Numbered from the stretch's first letter, positions 8,232 to 15,756 are shown. The stretch: 18,115 bases of DNA from an uncultured Agathobaculum sp. (GCA_934504345.1 CAKSVR010000043.1:1-18115); one strand, 5' to 3'. Made by a program: numbers and translations. The notes: a model not told the origin generated them from the letters alone.

Positions 8232-8520
8232 GATGACCGGGCGCACCGGCAGCCAGCATGAAGTTAAACTCGCGCAGTGCAGCCGAGCGATGGATGATGT
8301 TTTTCGCTCCGTTGCAGGAGCACGGTATCCAATTCAAAAGTGCAAGACCTTTATCAGAGTATAGCTGACAGCCAGTGATCTGTACGACCGCGCAAAAGCC
8401 GAAACGCAAAAAGCAGGCAGCGAAGTGCTTACAGCAGTGTTATCTGTTGGTTTTGCCGTCCATTGTCGGGCCGCTTGTGCAGCACATGAAAGCCACGCCG
8501 CCAAGTGAAAAAGTGCGGCA

Positions 8521-8546
8521 GTATGTCAACACTAACGGTGACATAC
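8521..8546. promoter_or_regulatory. 8-bp inverted repeat, possible regulator site
   Basis: GTATGTCA (8521-8528) and TGACATAC (8539-8546) are perfect complements separated by 10 nt. The 26-bp span is typical of a dimeric repressor or activator site. It sits about 105 nt upstream of the -10 of the first LacI-type regulator. No other copy was noticed in the window, so its binder is unknown. Confidence 0.4.
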
Positions 8547-8620
8547 ACGGCTGTCGTTACGTTCAGGTCAGCGAATCATTTCCCTCTTGTGTAATCGCGG
8601 ATACTGCTGCAAAATTATCA

Positions 8621-8635
8621 TGTGCCTATGGCACA
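8621..8635. promoter_or_regulatory. Operator overlapping the promoter of the first LacI-type regulator
   Basis: Perfect palindrome TGTGCC-TAT-GGCACA. It covers the -35 region that belongs to the extended -10 at 8652. The same TGTGC-N5-GCACA core occurs in the promoter of the second regulator (10057-10073). Two further GCACAA copies in direct orientation follow at 8640-8645 and 8660-8665, flanking the -10. The arrangement predicts repression by a LacI-type dimer, most simply autoregulation. Confidence 0.65.
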
Positions 8636-8648
8636 AAACGCACAACTA

Positions 8649-8657
8649 TGCTATAAT
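8649..8657 (+). promoter_or_regulatory. Extended -10 promoter of the first LacI-type regulator
   Basis: TGC-TATAAT is a perfect extended -10 element. The -35 at 17-nt spacing (TGGCAC, 8629-8634) is poor, which is common for extended -10 promoters, and it lies inside the operator. Transcription should start near 8664. A GAGGT ribosome site (8676-8680) lies 6 nt before the ATG. Confidence 0.7.
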
Positions 8658-8686
8658 AAGCACAACAACAAGAATGAGGTGACGGC

Positions 8687-9736
8687 ATGGCAAAGAAAGC
8701 AACGATCAATCAGGTAGCGGAGCGCGCGGGCGTTTCGCGCGGCACGGTGGACCGCGTTCTGAACCGCAGACCTCACGTGAAGCCGGAAATCGAAGAAAAA
8801 GTGCTGCGCGCCATGCACGAGCTGAACTATGTGCCGCCGCGGCCGGAGCAGGCAGCGGCGCTCGGTCTGAGCACGACGGCAGTCGATCTGCCCTCGTGCA
8901 AGCTGGGCGTGCTGCTGTCAAATGAGGGCGGCCATCTGCGGCGTGAGCTGCTGCGCGGCATCGAGAACGCGGAGTCGCTGCTGCGCGATTACGGCGTGGA
9001 GATCGTCGTGCAGAAGTGCGAGACCGATCTGCCGGACGAGAGCGTGGAGCGGCTGAACTGTCTGGTCGATGCGGGCGTAAACGGTATCGCAATGTGCGCG
9101 AAAGACCACATTTCCATCACCAGACGGGTCAATGAACTGACAAAACAGGGCATTGCAGTCGTGACGATGAACACCGACCTGACCGGCTGCGACCGCCTGT
9201 GTTTTATCGGACAGGACCTTGTACGCGGCGGCCGCGTGGCGGGCGAGCTGCTGGCGAAGTACATTACACCGGACGATAATCTGCTCATCGCCATCGGCAA
9301 TCCGGAGTTCAACGCGCATCGTCTGCGCCTGCAGGGCTTCTGCGAGCGCATTTACGAGCGCGGCTTTAACGGCGGGCATCTGCAGATGATCGAAACCTAT
9401 AATGATTACACACTCAGCTATCAGAAGGTGCGGGAAGCCATTGAGCGCGTTCCTGACATTCGCGGCATTTACATGGCAAACCACAGCGTAACAGGGTGCG
9501 TGGAGGCCGTGCGCGATATGGGGTTGAGCGGAAAGGTGCACATTGTCAGCCATGACCTGACCGACTCGACTCGCCGTCTGCTGAAAAGCGGCGAAATCGA
9601 TTTCACCATCGCACAGAATATTTATCAGCAGAGCTATCAGGCACTCATGACACTGCGCGAATATGTGCAGAGGCACATTCTGCCGCATGAGGAACAGCAC
9701 GCACCGATCGAGATCATTTGTGCAGAAAATCTGTAA
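8687..9736 (+). CDS. LacI-family transcriptional regulator, first of two paralogues
   Basis: A 349-residue regulator. The N-terminal LacI helix-turn-helix covers about residues 5-27 with recognition helix GVSRGTVDRVLN. A short hinge helix region follows, then from about residue 72 a periplasmic-binding-protein-like sensor domain (CKLGVLLSNE...) of the sugar/cyclitol-binding type. The start is set by GAGGT upstream and by the position of the helix-turn-helix. The gene is monocistronic: it has its own promoter with an overlapping palindromic operator and a strong terminator 20 nt after the stop. It is clearly paralogous to the regulator at 10105 and has the same recognition helix, so both probably bind the shared TGTGC-N5-GCACA site. 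The effector is unknown; a cyclitol or an inositol-derived intermediate is inferred from the adjacent operon. Confidence 0.9.
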   Translation: MAKKATINQVAERAGVSRGTVDRVLNRRPHVKPEIEEKVLRAMHELNYVPPRPEQAAALGLSTTAVDLPSCKLGVLLSNEGGHLRRELLRGIENAESLLRDYGVEIVVQKCETDLPDESVERLNCLVDAGVNGIAMCAKDHISITRRVNELTKQGIAVVTMNTDLTGCDRLCFIGQDLVRGGRVAGELLAKYITPDDNLLIAIGNPEFNAHRLRLQGFCERIYERGFNGGHLQMIETYNDYTLSYQKVREAIERVPDIRGIYMANHSVTGCVEAVRDMGLSGKVHIVSHDLTDSTRRLLKSGEIDFTIAQNIYQQSYQALMTLREYVQRHILPHEEQHAPIEIICAENL

Positions 9737-9756
9737 ATAAAACCAGATAAACTGCC

Positions 9757-9800
9757 GCAGGGCGGAAACTCATTGCAGGGTTTCCGCCCTGCGTTTTTTT
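9757..9800 (+). terminator. Intrinsic terminator of the first LacI-type regulator
   Basis: A perfect 13-bp stem (GCAGGGCGGAAAC at 9757-9769 with GTTTCCGCCCTGC at 9780-9792) and a 10-nt loop are followed by G and seven T. This separates the first regulator from the inositol operon. Confidence 0.93.
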
Positions 9801-10023
9801 GCCTAAAAAACCATCTGCACATTTGTGCATAACCGCGGATAAGTGCACAATGATGAAAACCGGCGGATAATCTTGTGCAATACGGCCATTATCGGCAGTC
9901 GGTTTGCAGAAAGTATGGAAAAAACGCTGTATATGCGTGCAATGAAAGGCACAAAATTGGCACAACAGCAACAAAGGAACAGAGTGCAAAACTTTGTACC
10001 GCAAATAATGTGCGTAAAATGCG
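9801..10023. promoter_or_regulatory. Intergenic region dense in TTGTGC/GCACAA half-sites
   Basis: No credible gene. The half-site motif of the shared operator recurs in this leader: TTGTGCA (9823-9829) faces TGCACAA (9844-9850) across 14 nt, TTGTGCAA is at 9873-9880, and two GGCACAA copies lie 11 bp apart (9948-9954 and 9959-9965), about one helical turn. These could be auxiliary operators allowing looping or cooperative binding with the main operator at 10057. The motif is short, so some copies may be chance. Confidence 0.45.
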
Positions 10024-10052
10024 TTGACAATGGTGAAAAACGATGCTATAAA
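10024..10052 (+). promoter_or_regulatory. Strong sigma70-type promoter of the inositol operon
   Basis: A consensus -35 TTGACA (10024-10029), a 17-nt spacer ending in TGC (extended -10), and -10 TATAAA (10047-10052). Transcription should start near 10059. This is the only strong promoter seen for the seven-gene operon. Confidence 0.85.
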
Positions 10053-10056
10053 TATA

Positions 10057-10073
10057 TTGTGCTTAGGGCACAA
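10057..10073. promoter_or_regulatory. Operator at the transcription start of the inositol operon
   Basis: Palindrome TTGTGC-TTAGG-GCACAA, 4 nt downstream of the -10 and covering the expected start site, so a bound repressor would block open-complex formation. It matches the site at 8621-8635 in arms and in 5-nt spacing. A further GCACAA half-site follows at 10086-10091 in the leader. Confidence 0.75.
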
Positions 10074-10104
10074 CAAAAAACAAACGCACAAACGGTTGAT
10101 TGCC

Positions 10105-11133
10105 ATGAGAAAAGTGACCATACAAATGATAGCGGAACGCGCAGGCGTTTCCCGCGGAACGGTAGATCGGGTGCTGCATGACAGACCAAGCGTTACCCCG
10201 GAGATACGCGAACGGGTGAAAAGACTGGCAAAACAGCTCGGCTACGGCGAACCGGACGACGGAACGCCCCGTATGAGAGCAAGGATCGGCGTTTTTCTTC
10301 CGGGAAGCGACTGGTTCAGCGCAGACCTCAAACGCGAGTGGCTGAACGGTGTGCATGATGCACAGAAGATCATCGAGCCGCTGGGCTACGAGGTCGGTGT
10401 CATCGAGTGCGAGACCGACCTGCCGAACGAACTGGGCGAACAGCTCGAACGGTTCCGGTCGGACGGCATAGACGGCGCAGTCATCAGCGCGCGGAACACA
10501 CCGGCGGCACAGCGCATCATCCGACGGCTGACCGAACAGCACATTCCGGTCATCACATTCAGCAGCGACCTGCCGGAGAGCGGACGCACCTGCTTCATCG
10601 GGGAAGACCCCTATCGGAGCGGACGGGTCGCGGCGGACCTTATCACCAAGTACATCCGGCCGGGCGATGAGATCCTCATCGTTGCGGGCAATCTGGAAAT
10701 CGATGCTCACGCGCAGCGTGTCGGCGGTTTCCGCGATAAGTGTCTGGAATCCGGTATCGGCCAAAACCGGCTGCACATCGTGCAGAGCTTCAACGAATAT
10801 GTCCTCACCGGCGAACGGGTCAGCGAACAGCTCAAATGCAACGACCGCATCCGCGCGGTGTATATGGCGACCGAGAGCGTTGCCGCCTGCGCCGAAGCGG
10901 TGCAACTCTGCCACAGAAAAAGCAGCGTGATGATCGTCGGCAATGACCTGACGGCCGTCACCAGACGGCTGCTGAAAGCGGATAAGATCGACTTCATCAT
11001 CGAGCAGGATCTTTACCGACAGGGCTACCAGCCGATCATCCAGCTGAAAGAGATATTAGAGGACCCGGCAAAGCCGGTAAAACCGGTCATGCTGACCGAG
11101 ATCAGTGTCATCAACGCAGAGAATATGCGATGA
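10105..11133 (+). CDS. LacI-family transcriptional regulator, second paralogue, first gene of the inositol operon
   Basis: A 342-residue regulator. The helix-turn-helix covers residues about 4-26 and has the same recognition helix GVSRGTVDRVL as the upstream paralogue; a sugar-binding-protein-like sensor domain follows from about residue 55. The ATG at 10105 is chosen because it places the helix-turn-helix at the usual N-terminal position; earlier in-frame starts would fall within or upstream of the promoter. No good Shine-Dalgarno sequence precedes it (only AACGGTTGATTGCC), which suggests low or special translation initiation. It is expressed from the promoter at 10024, with the operator on the start site. 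The next gene, iolE, follows after 32 nt. Its likely role is a repressor of cyclitol uptake and catabolism, relieved by an inositol-derived inducer; this is inferred from family and context. Confidence 0.9.
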   Translation: MRKVTIQMIAERAGVSRGTVDRVLHDRPSVTPEIRERVKRLAKQLGYGEPDDGTPRMRARIGVFLPGSDWFSADLKREWLNGVHDAQKIIEPLGYEVGVIECETDLPNELGEQLERFRSDGIDGAVISARNTPAAQRIIRRLTEQHIPVITFSSDLPESGRTCFIGEDPYRSGRVAADLITKYIRPGDEILIVAGNLEIDAHAQRVGGFRDKCLESGIGQNRLHIVQSFNEYVLTGERVSEQLKCNDRIRAVYMATESVAACAEAVQLCHRKSSVMIVGNDLTAVTRRLLKADKIDFIIEQDLYRQGYQPIIQLKEILEDPAKPVKPVMLTEISVINAENMR

Positions 11134-11165
11134 GTAGAGAAGTTTTTGAGAAGAGAGGTTAAAAG

Positions 11166-12056
11166 ATGTTCAACAACGTAAAACTCGGCATCGCGCCGAT
11201 TGGCTGGACGAACGATGATATGCCGCAGCTTGGCGGTGAGCTCACGTTCGAGCAGATGGTTTCCGAGGCTGCTCTGGCAGGCTTTCAGGGCACTGAGGTC
11301 GGCGGCAAGTTCCCGACCGACCCGGCCGTACTGAACAAGGCGCTCGACCTGCGCGGCATCAAGATCGCATCCCAGTGGTTTTCGAGCTTCCTGTGCTCGA
11401 CTCCCTACGAGGAGAACGAAAAGGCATTCATCGAGCAGCTCGACTTCCTCGAGGCGGTCGGTGCAAGCCGCATCAACGTATGCGAGCTGACCCGCTGCCT
11501 GTTCGCAGAGGAGTGCTCGATGTTCGGCGACAACAAGCCGATCGCCACCGATAAAGAATGGGATAAGCTGTGCGACGGCCTGAACAAGCTGGGCAAGATC
11601 GCAGCTGACCGCGGCTTCAAGCTGTGCTTTCATCACCATATGGCAACCGTTGTACAGACCTTCGAGGAAACCAAGCGCCTGATGGACAACACCGATCCGC
11701 GCTATGTTTACCTCTGCTTCGATACCGGCCACTTCACGTTCTCCAAGGAGGATGCCGTAAAGGCTGCCAAGGAGTTCGGCCCTCGTATCGGTCACGTTCA
11801 CCTCAAGGACATCCGTCCTGACATGATGGAAAAGGCTTACGCCGAGAGCTTTAAGTTCCGCAAGGCGGTTCTGGAAGGCTGCTTCACCATTCCGGGTGAC
11901 GGCTGCGTAGACTATCCGGGCGTATTCAAGGCACTGCACGACGCGCACTACGAGGGCTGGTTCATCGTAGAGGCCGAGCAGGACCCGGCAAAGGCCAATC
12001 CGCTGGAATACGCGAAGATGGCACGCGAGTACATTCGCAAAACCGCAGGAATTTAA
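11166..12056 (+). CDS. iolE: Inosose dehydratase (myo-inosose-2 dehydratase)
   Basis: A 296-residue TIM-barrel enzyme of the AP-endonuclease-2/xylose-isomerase-like fold, the same length as known IolE proteins. The N-terminal GIAPIGWTNDDMPQLGG is typical of IolE. Putative metal and substrate residues include H157-H158 (FHHHMATVVQ), D186 (CFDTGH), H212 (HVHLKD) and E269 (IVEAEQDP). The enzyme dehydrates 2-keto-myo-inositol to 3D-(3,5/4)-trihydroxycyclohexane-1,2-dione, the second step of inositol catabolism in the cytoplasm. A GAGAGG ribosome site sits 8-9 nt upstream of the ATG. It lies between the regulator and the transporter genes, and the enzyme making its substrate (IolG) is the last gene of the same operon. 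Confidence 0.92.
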   Translation: MFNNVKLGIAPIGWTNDDMPQLGGELTFEQMVSEAALAGFQGTEVGGKFPTDPAVLNKALDLRGIKIASQWFSSFLCSTPYEENEKAFIEQLDFLEAVGASRINVCELTRCLFAEECSMFGDNKPIATDKEWDKLCDGLNKLGKIAADRGFKLCFHHHMATVVQTFEETKRLMDNTDPRYVYLCFDTGHFTFSKEDAVKAAKEFGPRIGHVHLKDIRPDMMEKAYAESFKFRKAVLEGCFTIPGDGCVDYPGVFKALHDAHYEGWFIVEAEQDPAKANPLEYAKMAREYIRKTAGI

Positions 12057-12071
12057 TTCGATTCACGCATT

Positions 12072-12144
12072 TCTCTCTCTTTTCTTCTGTTCGGAAATGC
12101 CGCGGTGCTCCAACGCCGCGGCTGACCGGACCCAATGAGAGAGA
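12072..12144 (+). other. Nested inverted repeats between iolE and the transporter genes
   Basis: Three nested complementary pairs: TCTCTCTC (12072-12079) with GAGAGAGA (12137-12144), GTTCGG (12089-12094) with CCGGAC (12126-12131, one G-T pair), and GCCGCGG (12099-12105) with CCGCGGC (12116-12122, 10-nt loop). The RNA could form an extended interrupted hairpin. No T-run follows, so it is unlikely to be a full terminator. It may set the relative amounts of the iolE and transporter messages. Confidence 0.55.
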
Positions 12145-12179
12145 TTTCAACATAAACAAACGACAAGGGAGGCGGCAAG

Positions 12180-13691
12180 ATGAGCGAATACTTAGTGGAA
12201 ATGAACGATATTACAGTGCAGTTTCCGGGCGTTCTAGCACTGGATCATGTTCGTTTTAACGCAAAGCCGGGTGAAGTTCACGTTTTACTCGGTGAGAACG
12301 GCGCAGGCAAGTCCACCATTATGAAAGTGCTTGCAGGTGTCAATACCAATTATGAGGGCGAAATCATCTATAAGGGCGAGAAGATCGTAGCTCGCAGTAT
12401 TGAAGAACAGCGCGAACGCGGCGTGAGCATCATCTTTCAGGAGCTGAATCAGCTGAAAAACCTCACCGTTGCGGAGAACATCTTCATGGGACGTCAGCCA
12501 ACCAAGGCCGGCGGGCAGATCGACTGGAAGACCATGAACCGCAAGGCGCGCGAGCTGCTGGACAGCATCCATTCGGATATTTCTGAAAAGGCACAGGTAT
12601 CCTCGCTGAGCGTAGGTCAGATGCAGATGGTCGAGATTGCAAAGGCGCTCTCGTTCGACTGCGACATCATCATCATGGACGAGCCGACTTCGGCGCTGAC
12701 TGAAAAGGAAGTTGCCAGCCTGTTCGAGATCATCGACGGACTGAAAAAGAAGGGCGTAGCAATCGTTTACATCTCCCACAGACTGGAAGAAATTATGAAG
12801 ATTGGCGATCGTCTGACCATCTTCCGCGATGGCAAGTACATCGATACGGTAAACGTTAAGGATATCACTATCGATCAGATGGTAGCCATGATGGTCGGCC
12901 GTGAAATGACCGATTATTACCCGAAGGTTGACGTAAAACCGGGTGAAAAGCTGCTCGAAGTCACCGATATCAAGCAGGGCGATACGCTGAAGGGCATTTC
13001 GTTCTACGCTCGCGCAGGCGAGATCACCGGTTTCTACGGACTGATGGGTGCGGGCCGTACCGAACTGATGCGTGCCATCTTCGGCGCTGATCCATTCACC
13101 AGTGGCGAGATCAAGGTAAAGGGTCAGCCTGTTGCCATCAAATCCTGTGAACAGGCGAAAAAACTCGGTCTGGCACTGCTGACCGAGGACCGCAAGAGTC
13201 AGGGCCTGATCCTTGAATTCTCGCTCAACCAGAACATTTCTCTGGCGAACATGAACACCGCGATGACGCCGTTCGGCTTCAACAAGGCCAAGGAGACCGA
13301 GCACAATCAGAAGCTGGCGGACTCCATGCGCGTCAAGACCCCGTCGCTCGAGCAGAAGGCAAAGAATCTGTCCGGCGGCAACCAGCAGAAGGTTGTTATC
13401 TGCAAGTGGCTGAACACGGATTCCGACATCATCATCTTCGACGAGCCGACTCGCGGCATCGACGTTGGCGCGAAAGCTGAAATCTACAAGATTATGAACT
13501 CGCTCAAGGAGCAGGGCAAGGCGGTTATCATGGTATCGTCTGAGCTGGCCGAGTGCATGGGCGTTTCTGACCGCATCTACGTTATGCATGAGGGCGAAAT
13601 GACCGGCATCATCGAGGGAGAGGACATGAAGAACGTCACGGAAGAATTGGTAGTCGGTTACGCGACCGGCGCGAAAACAAATATGAAGTGA
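12180..13691 (+). CDS. Sugar/cyclitol ABC importer ATPase, two-domain RbsA/MglA type
   Basis: A 503-residue protein made of two fused ABC ATPase domains. The first has a full Walker A (G38-ENGAGK-S45-T46), an LSVGQ signature and Walker B IIIMDEPTSALT with the switch histidine in ISHRLEE. The second has the degenerate Walker A (GLMGAGRTE) normal for this family, an LSGGNQQ signature and Walker B IIIFDEPTRGID. Such proteins power ribose, galactose, xylose or myo-inositol importers by ATP hydrolysis on the inner face of the membrane. The GGGAGG ribosome site is strong. The permease gene follows after 10 nt and the binding-protein gene after that. Substrate specificity is inferred from iolE and iolG: most likely myo-inositol or a related cyclitol. 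Confidence 0.93.
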   Translation: MSEYLVEMNDITVQFPGVLALDHVRFNAKPGEVHVLLGENGAGKSTIMKVLAGVNTNYEGEIIYKGEKIVARSIEEQRERGVSIIFQELNQLKNLTVAENIFMGRQPTKAGGQIDWKTMNRKARELLDSIHSDISEKAQVSSLSVGQMQMVEIAKALSFDCDIIIMDEPTSALTEKEVASLFEIIDGLKKKGVAIVYISHRLEEIMKIGDRLTIFRDGKYIDTVNVKDITIDQMVAMMVGREMTDYYPKVDVKPGEKLLEVTDIKQGDTLKGISFYARAGEITGFYGLMGAGRTELMRAIFGADPFTSGEIKVKGQPVAIKSCEQAKKLGLALLTEDRKSQGLILEFSLNQNISLANMNTAMTPFGFNKAKETEHNQKLADSMRVKTPSLEQKAKNLSGGNQQKVVICKWLNTDSDIIIFDEPTRGIDVGAKAEIYKIMNSLKEQGKAVIMVSSELAECMGVSDRIYVMHEGEMTGIIEGEDMKNVTEELVVGYATGAKTNMK

Positions 13692-13701
13692 GGGCAAAAA
13701 G

Positions 13702-14661
13702 ATGAAAGAGAAGCTGAAGAAAATCGACCTTTCCAATGCGTCCGCGCTGATCGTGCTGATCGTGCTTTGCATTGGCCTGACTATCGCAGAGCCGGCGTTC
13801 GGTTCGGTAGCAAACCTCATTAACATTCTCCAGCAGGTAACGGTAATCGCCGTGCTTGCATTGGGTGTTAACGTTGTTATCTTCACCGGCGGCATTGATA
13901 TTTCGGTCGGCTCGGTTGTAGCCTTCACCGGTATCGTCATGGGCAAGCTGATCGTTGAGAACGGCATGCCGGATATTGTTGGCGTTATTGCTGCTATTCT
14001 CGTGGGCGCTGCCTGTGGTACCTTTAACGGCATTATGATTTCCAAATTCAAGCTGCAGCCGATGATCGCAACGCTGGCTATGATGTCCATGGCACGTGGC
14101 GCAGCCTACACGCTGGCTGACGGCCAGACCATTACCGGCTACTCGGCAGGCTTCCGCTGGATCGGTATTGCAAACATTCCGGGCACCGCTATTCCGGTGC
14201 AGATCGTATTCATGGTTCTGCTGTACATCGTGTTCTACTATGTGATGAAGTACCGCAAGTTCGGCCGCTATATCTACTCCATCGGCGGCAACGAAGAGGC
14301 GACCCGCCTTTCCGGTATCAACGTTGACAAGTACAAGACCCTTGCTTACACCGTTTCCGGTCTGTGCGCCGGCATCGCATCGGTTATTCTGGTAGCCAAG
14401 CTGAACTCCGCACAGTCGGTTGCCGGTCTGGACTACGAGATGGACGCGATCGCATCCTGTGTTATCGGCGGCACCTCGCTGCTCGGCGGCTTCGGTTCAG
14501 TATGGGGCACGTTCGTCGGCTCGATCATCATGATCGTTATCCGCAACGGCCTGAACCTGCTGAACGTATCCTCCAACCTGCAGAAGCTGGTTATCGGCGT
14601 TGTTATCCTGCTGGCTGTACTGGCGGACTCTATCCGCAACAAGGCGGCAGCAAAGAAGTAA
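13702..14661 (+). CDS. Sugar/cyclitol ABC importer permease, RbsC type
   Basis: A 319-residue membrane protein with about eight to ten hydrophobic segments, starting with LIVLIVLCIGLTIA. Family hallmarks include the VFTGGIDISVGSVVAF region (about residues 55-75) and the C-terminal GGTSLLGGFGSVWGTFVGS segment before the last helices. It forms the channel of the importer, presumably as a homodimer contacting the fused ATPase. The GAGGGC ribosome site and the 10-nt gap after the ATPase gene show co-transcription. The next gene, for the binding protein, starts 88 nt downstream after a small hairpin. Confidence 0.92.
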   Translation: MKEKLKKIDLSNASALIVLIVLCIGLTIAEPAFGSVANLINILQQVTVIAVLALGVNVVIFTGGIDISVGSVVAFTGIVMGKLIVENGMPDIVGVIAAILVGAACGTFNGIMISKFKLQPMIATLAMMSMARGAAYTLADGQTITGYSAGFRWIGIANIPGTAIPVQIVFMVLLYIVFYYVMKYRKFGRYIYSIGGNEEATRLSGINVDKYKTLAYTVSGLCAGIASVILVAKLNSAQSVAGLDYEMDAIASCVIGGTSLLGGFGSVWGTFVGSIIMIVIRNGLNLLNVSSNLQKLVIGVVILLAVLADSIRNKAAAKK

Positions 14662-14684
14662 GACCATTCGCATTTACAGAGTCG

Positions 14685-14701
14685 TTACCCCGTATGGGTA
14701 A
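14685..14701 (+). other. Small intergenic hairpin before the binding-protein gene
   Basis: TTACCC and GGGTAA (6 bp) are separated by a 5-nt loop, followed by A-rich rather than T-rich sequence. It is not a terminator. It may mark an RNA processing or stabilising point ahead of the binding-protein message, which is usually needed in excess over the membrane parts. Confidence 0.4.
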
Positions 14702-14749
14702 AAATAAGAGAAAGAAGAAAGAATCGACAAATTGAGAGGAGCAACAGAA

Positions 14750-15742
14750 ATGAAATTCAAGAGAACGATGGCAATGGTAATGGCAACTGCAATGATGATG
14801 GGTCTGGCAGCCTGTGGCGGCGGAAGCAGCTCGGGCGGCGGCTCGAGCGCCGGCGGCGATGATGAGGTAAAGATCGCGTACATCGTTAAGGCAAAGTCGG
14901 ACGCATTCTGGACCAGCATGGAGGATGGTGCTGAGTCGTTCGCAGAGGAAAAGGGCATCCACCTCGAGTTCCAGGCTCCGGAGAAGGAGACCGATGTAGA
15001 GAAGCAGGTGCAGATGGTCGAGAACGCCGTTATCAAGGGCTTTGACGCAATCGTCCTGTCCGCAGCAGACTCCAACTCTCTGGCTCCGGCTATCAAGAAG
15101 GCAAATGACGCAAATATTCCGGTTATCCTGGTAAACGACACCATGTCGCAGGCGGCACTGGATGAAGCAGGTGCTCACGTTGAGACCTATGTCGGCATCG
15201 ACCAGTACGAGGCTGCATCTTTGGCAGGCAAGTATGCTGCTGAGAACATCAAGGATGCAAAGATCCTCTACCTCGAGGGTATTGCAGGCGTAGATGCGCT
15301 GACTCAGCGTCTGGAAGGCTTTAAGGATCAGTGTGGCAGCTTCAAGATTGTTGCATCCCAGACCGCAAAGTGCGACCGCAACGAGGCGTTCAACGTTATG
15401 CAGAACGTGCTGTCCTCCAACCCGGAAGTAAACGTTGTTTGGGCAGTCAATGCTGAGATGGGTCAGGGTGCTATCCAGGCCATCGAGCAGGGCGGCTTCT
15501 CCGGCAAGGTACAGGTATTTGACTTCGATGCATCTCCGGACGACATCGAAGCCATCAAGGCTGGCACGCTGACCGGCACGGTTGCGCAGTACCCGAACCT
15601 TCAGGCAGAGGGCGCAATCCAGGCTTGCCTGGACGTTCTGGACGGCAAGACTCTGGAAGACCACATTGTAACCCCGGCAGCTCTCGTAACCAAGGACAAC
15701 GTAGACAAGTTCGAGGCTGGCGAAGATATCACTGCACAGTAA
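14750..15742 (+). CDS. Sugar/cyclitol ABC importer substrate-binding lipoprotein
   Basis: A 330-residue exported lipoprotein. The signal peptide (MKFKRTMAMVM...) ends in a clear lipobox, LAAC at about position 22. A low-complexity Gly/Ser linker follows, then a periplasmic-binding-protein type I fold (Peripla_BP_4, RbsB-like) starting DEVKIAYIVKAKSDAFW. The ATG at 14750 is preferred over an upstream ATG 18 nt earlier because GAGAGGAG lies 9 nt before it and the signal peptide then has normal length. The protein captures the ligand outside the membrane and delivers it to the permease. Aromatic and charged ligand-binding positions are plausible, but the ligand cannot be read from the sequence; myo-inositol is inferred from the catabolic neighbours. 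Confidence 0.92.
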   Translation: MKFKRTMAMVMATAMMMGLAACGGGSSSGGGSSAGGDDEVKIAYIVKAKSDAFWTSMEDGAESFAEEKGIHLEFQAPEKETDVEKQVQMVENAVIKGFDAIVLSAADSNSLAPAIKKANDANIPVILVNDTMSQAALDEAGAHVETYVGIDQYEAASLAGKYAAENIKDAKILYLEGIAGVDALTQRLEGFKDQCGSFKIVASQTAKCDRNEAFNVMQNVLSSNPEVNVVWAVNAEMGQGAIQAIEQGGFSGKVQVFDFDASPDDIEAIKAGTLTGTVAQYPNLQAEGAIQACLDVLDGKTLEDHIVTPAALVTKDNVDKFEAGEDITAQ

Positions 15743-15756
15743 TTTATATTGGGTTT

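Larger units (their letters stand above)
8174..8620. other. Non-coding interval between divergent jetA and the first LacI-type regulator
   Basis: About 450 bp without a convincing gene. Open frames at 8167-8364 and 8375-8656 exist on the plus strand but lack ribosome sites and resemble no family; the latter runs through the promoter of the next gene. The interval contains a 20-bp perfect palindrome (8212-8231) and an 8-bp inverted repeat (8521-8546), listed separately. It could be degraded gene material or an unrecognised RNA, but nothing seen proves either. Confidence 0.5.

Noticed and set aside
8375..8656. Possible 93-residue protein upstream of the first regulator
   Set aside because: No ribosome site, it overlaps the operator and -10 of the next gene, and shows no domain or family resemblance.
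9801..10091. CRISPR-like or tandem repeat array suggested by recurring GCACAA
   Set aside because: The repeated unit is only 6-7 bp, spacing is irregular and orientation mixed; scattered operator half-sites explain it better.
9843..10181. Possible 112-residue protein between the two regulators
   Set aside because: It has no ribosome site, runs through a near-consensus promoter and operator, and overlaps the next gene out of frame.
12285..14090. Minus-strand open frame of 601 codons opposite the ABC transporter genes
   Set aside because: It spans two clearly coding plus-strand genes and the junction between them; no ribosome site or recognisable domain.
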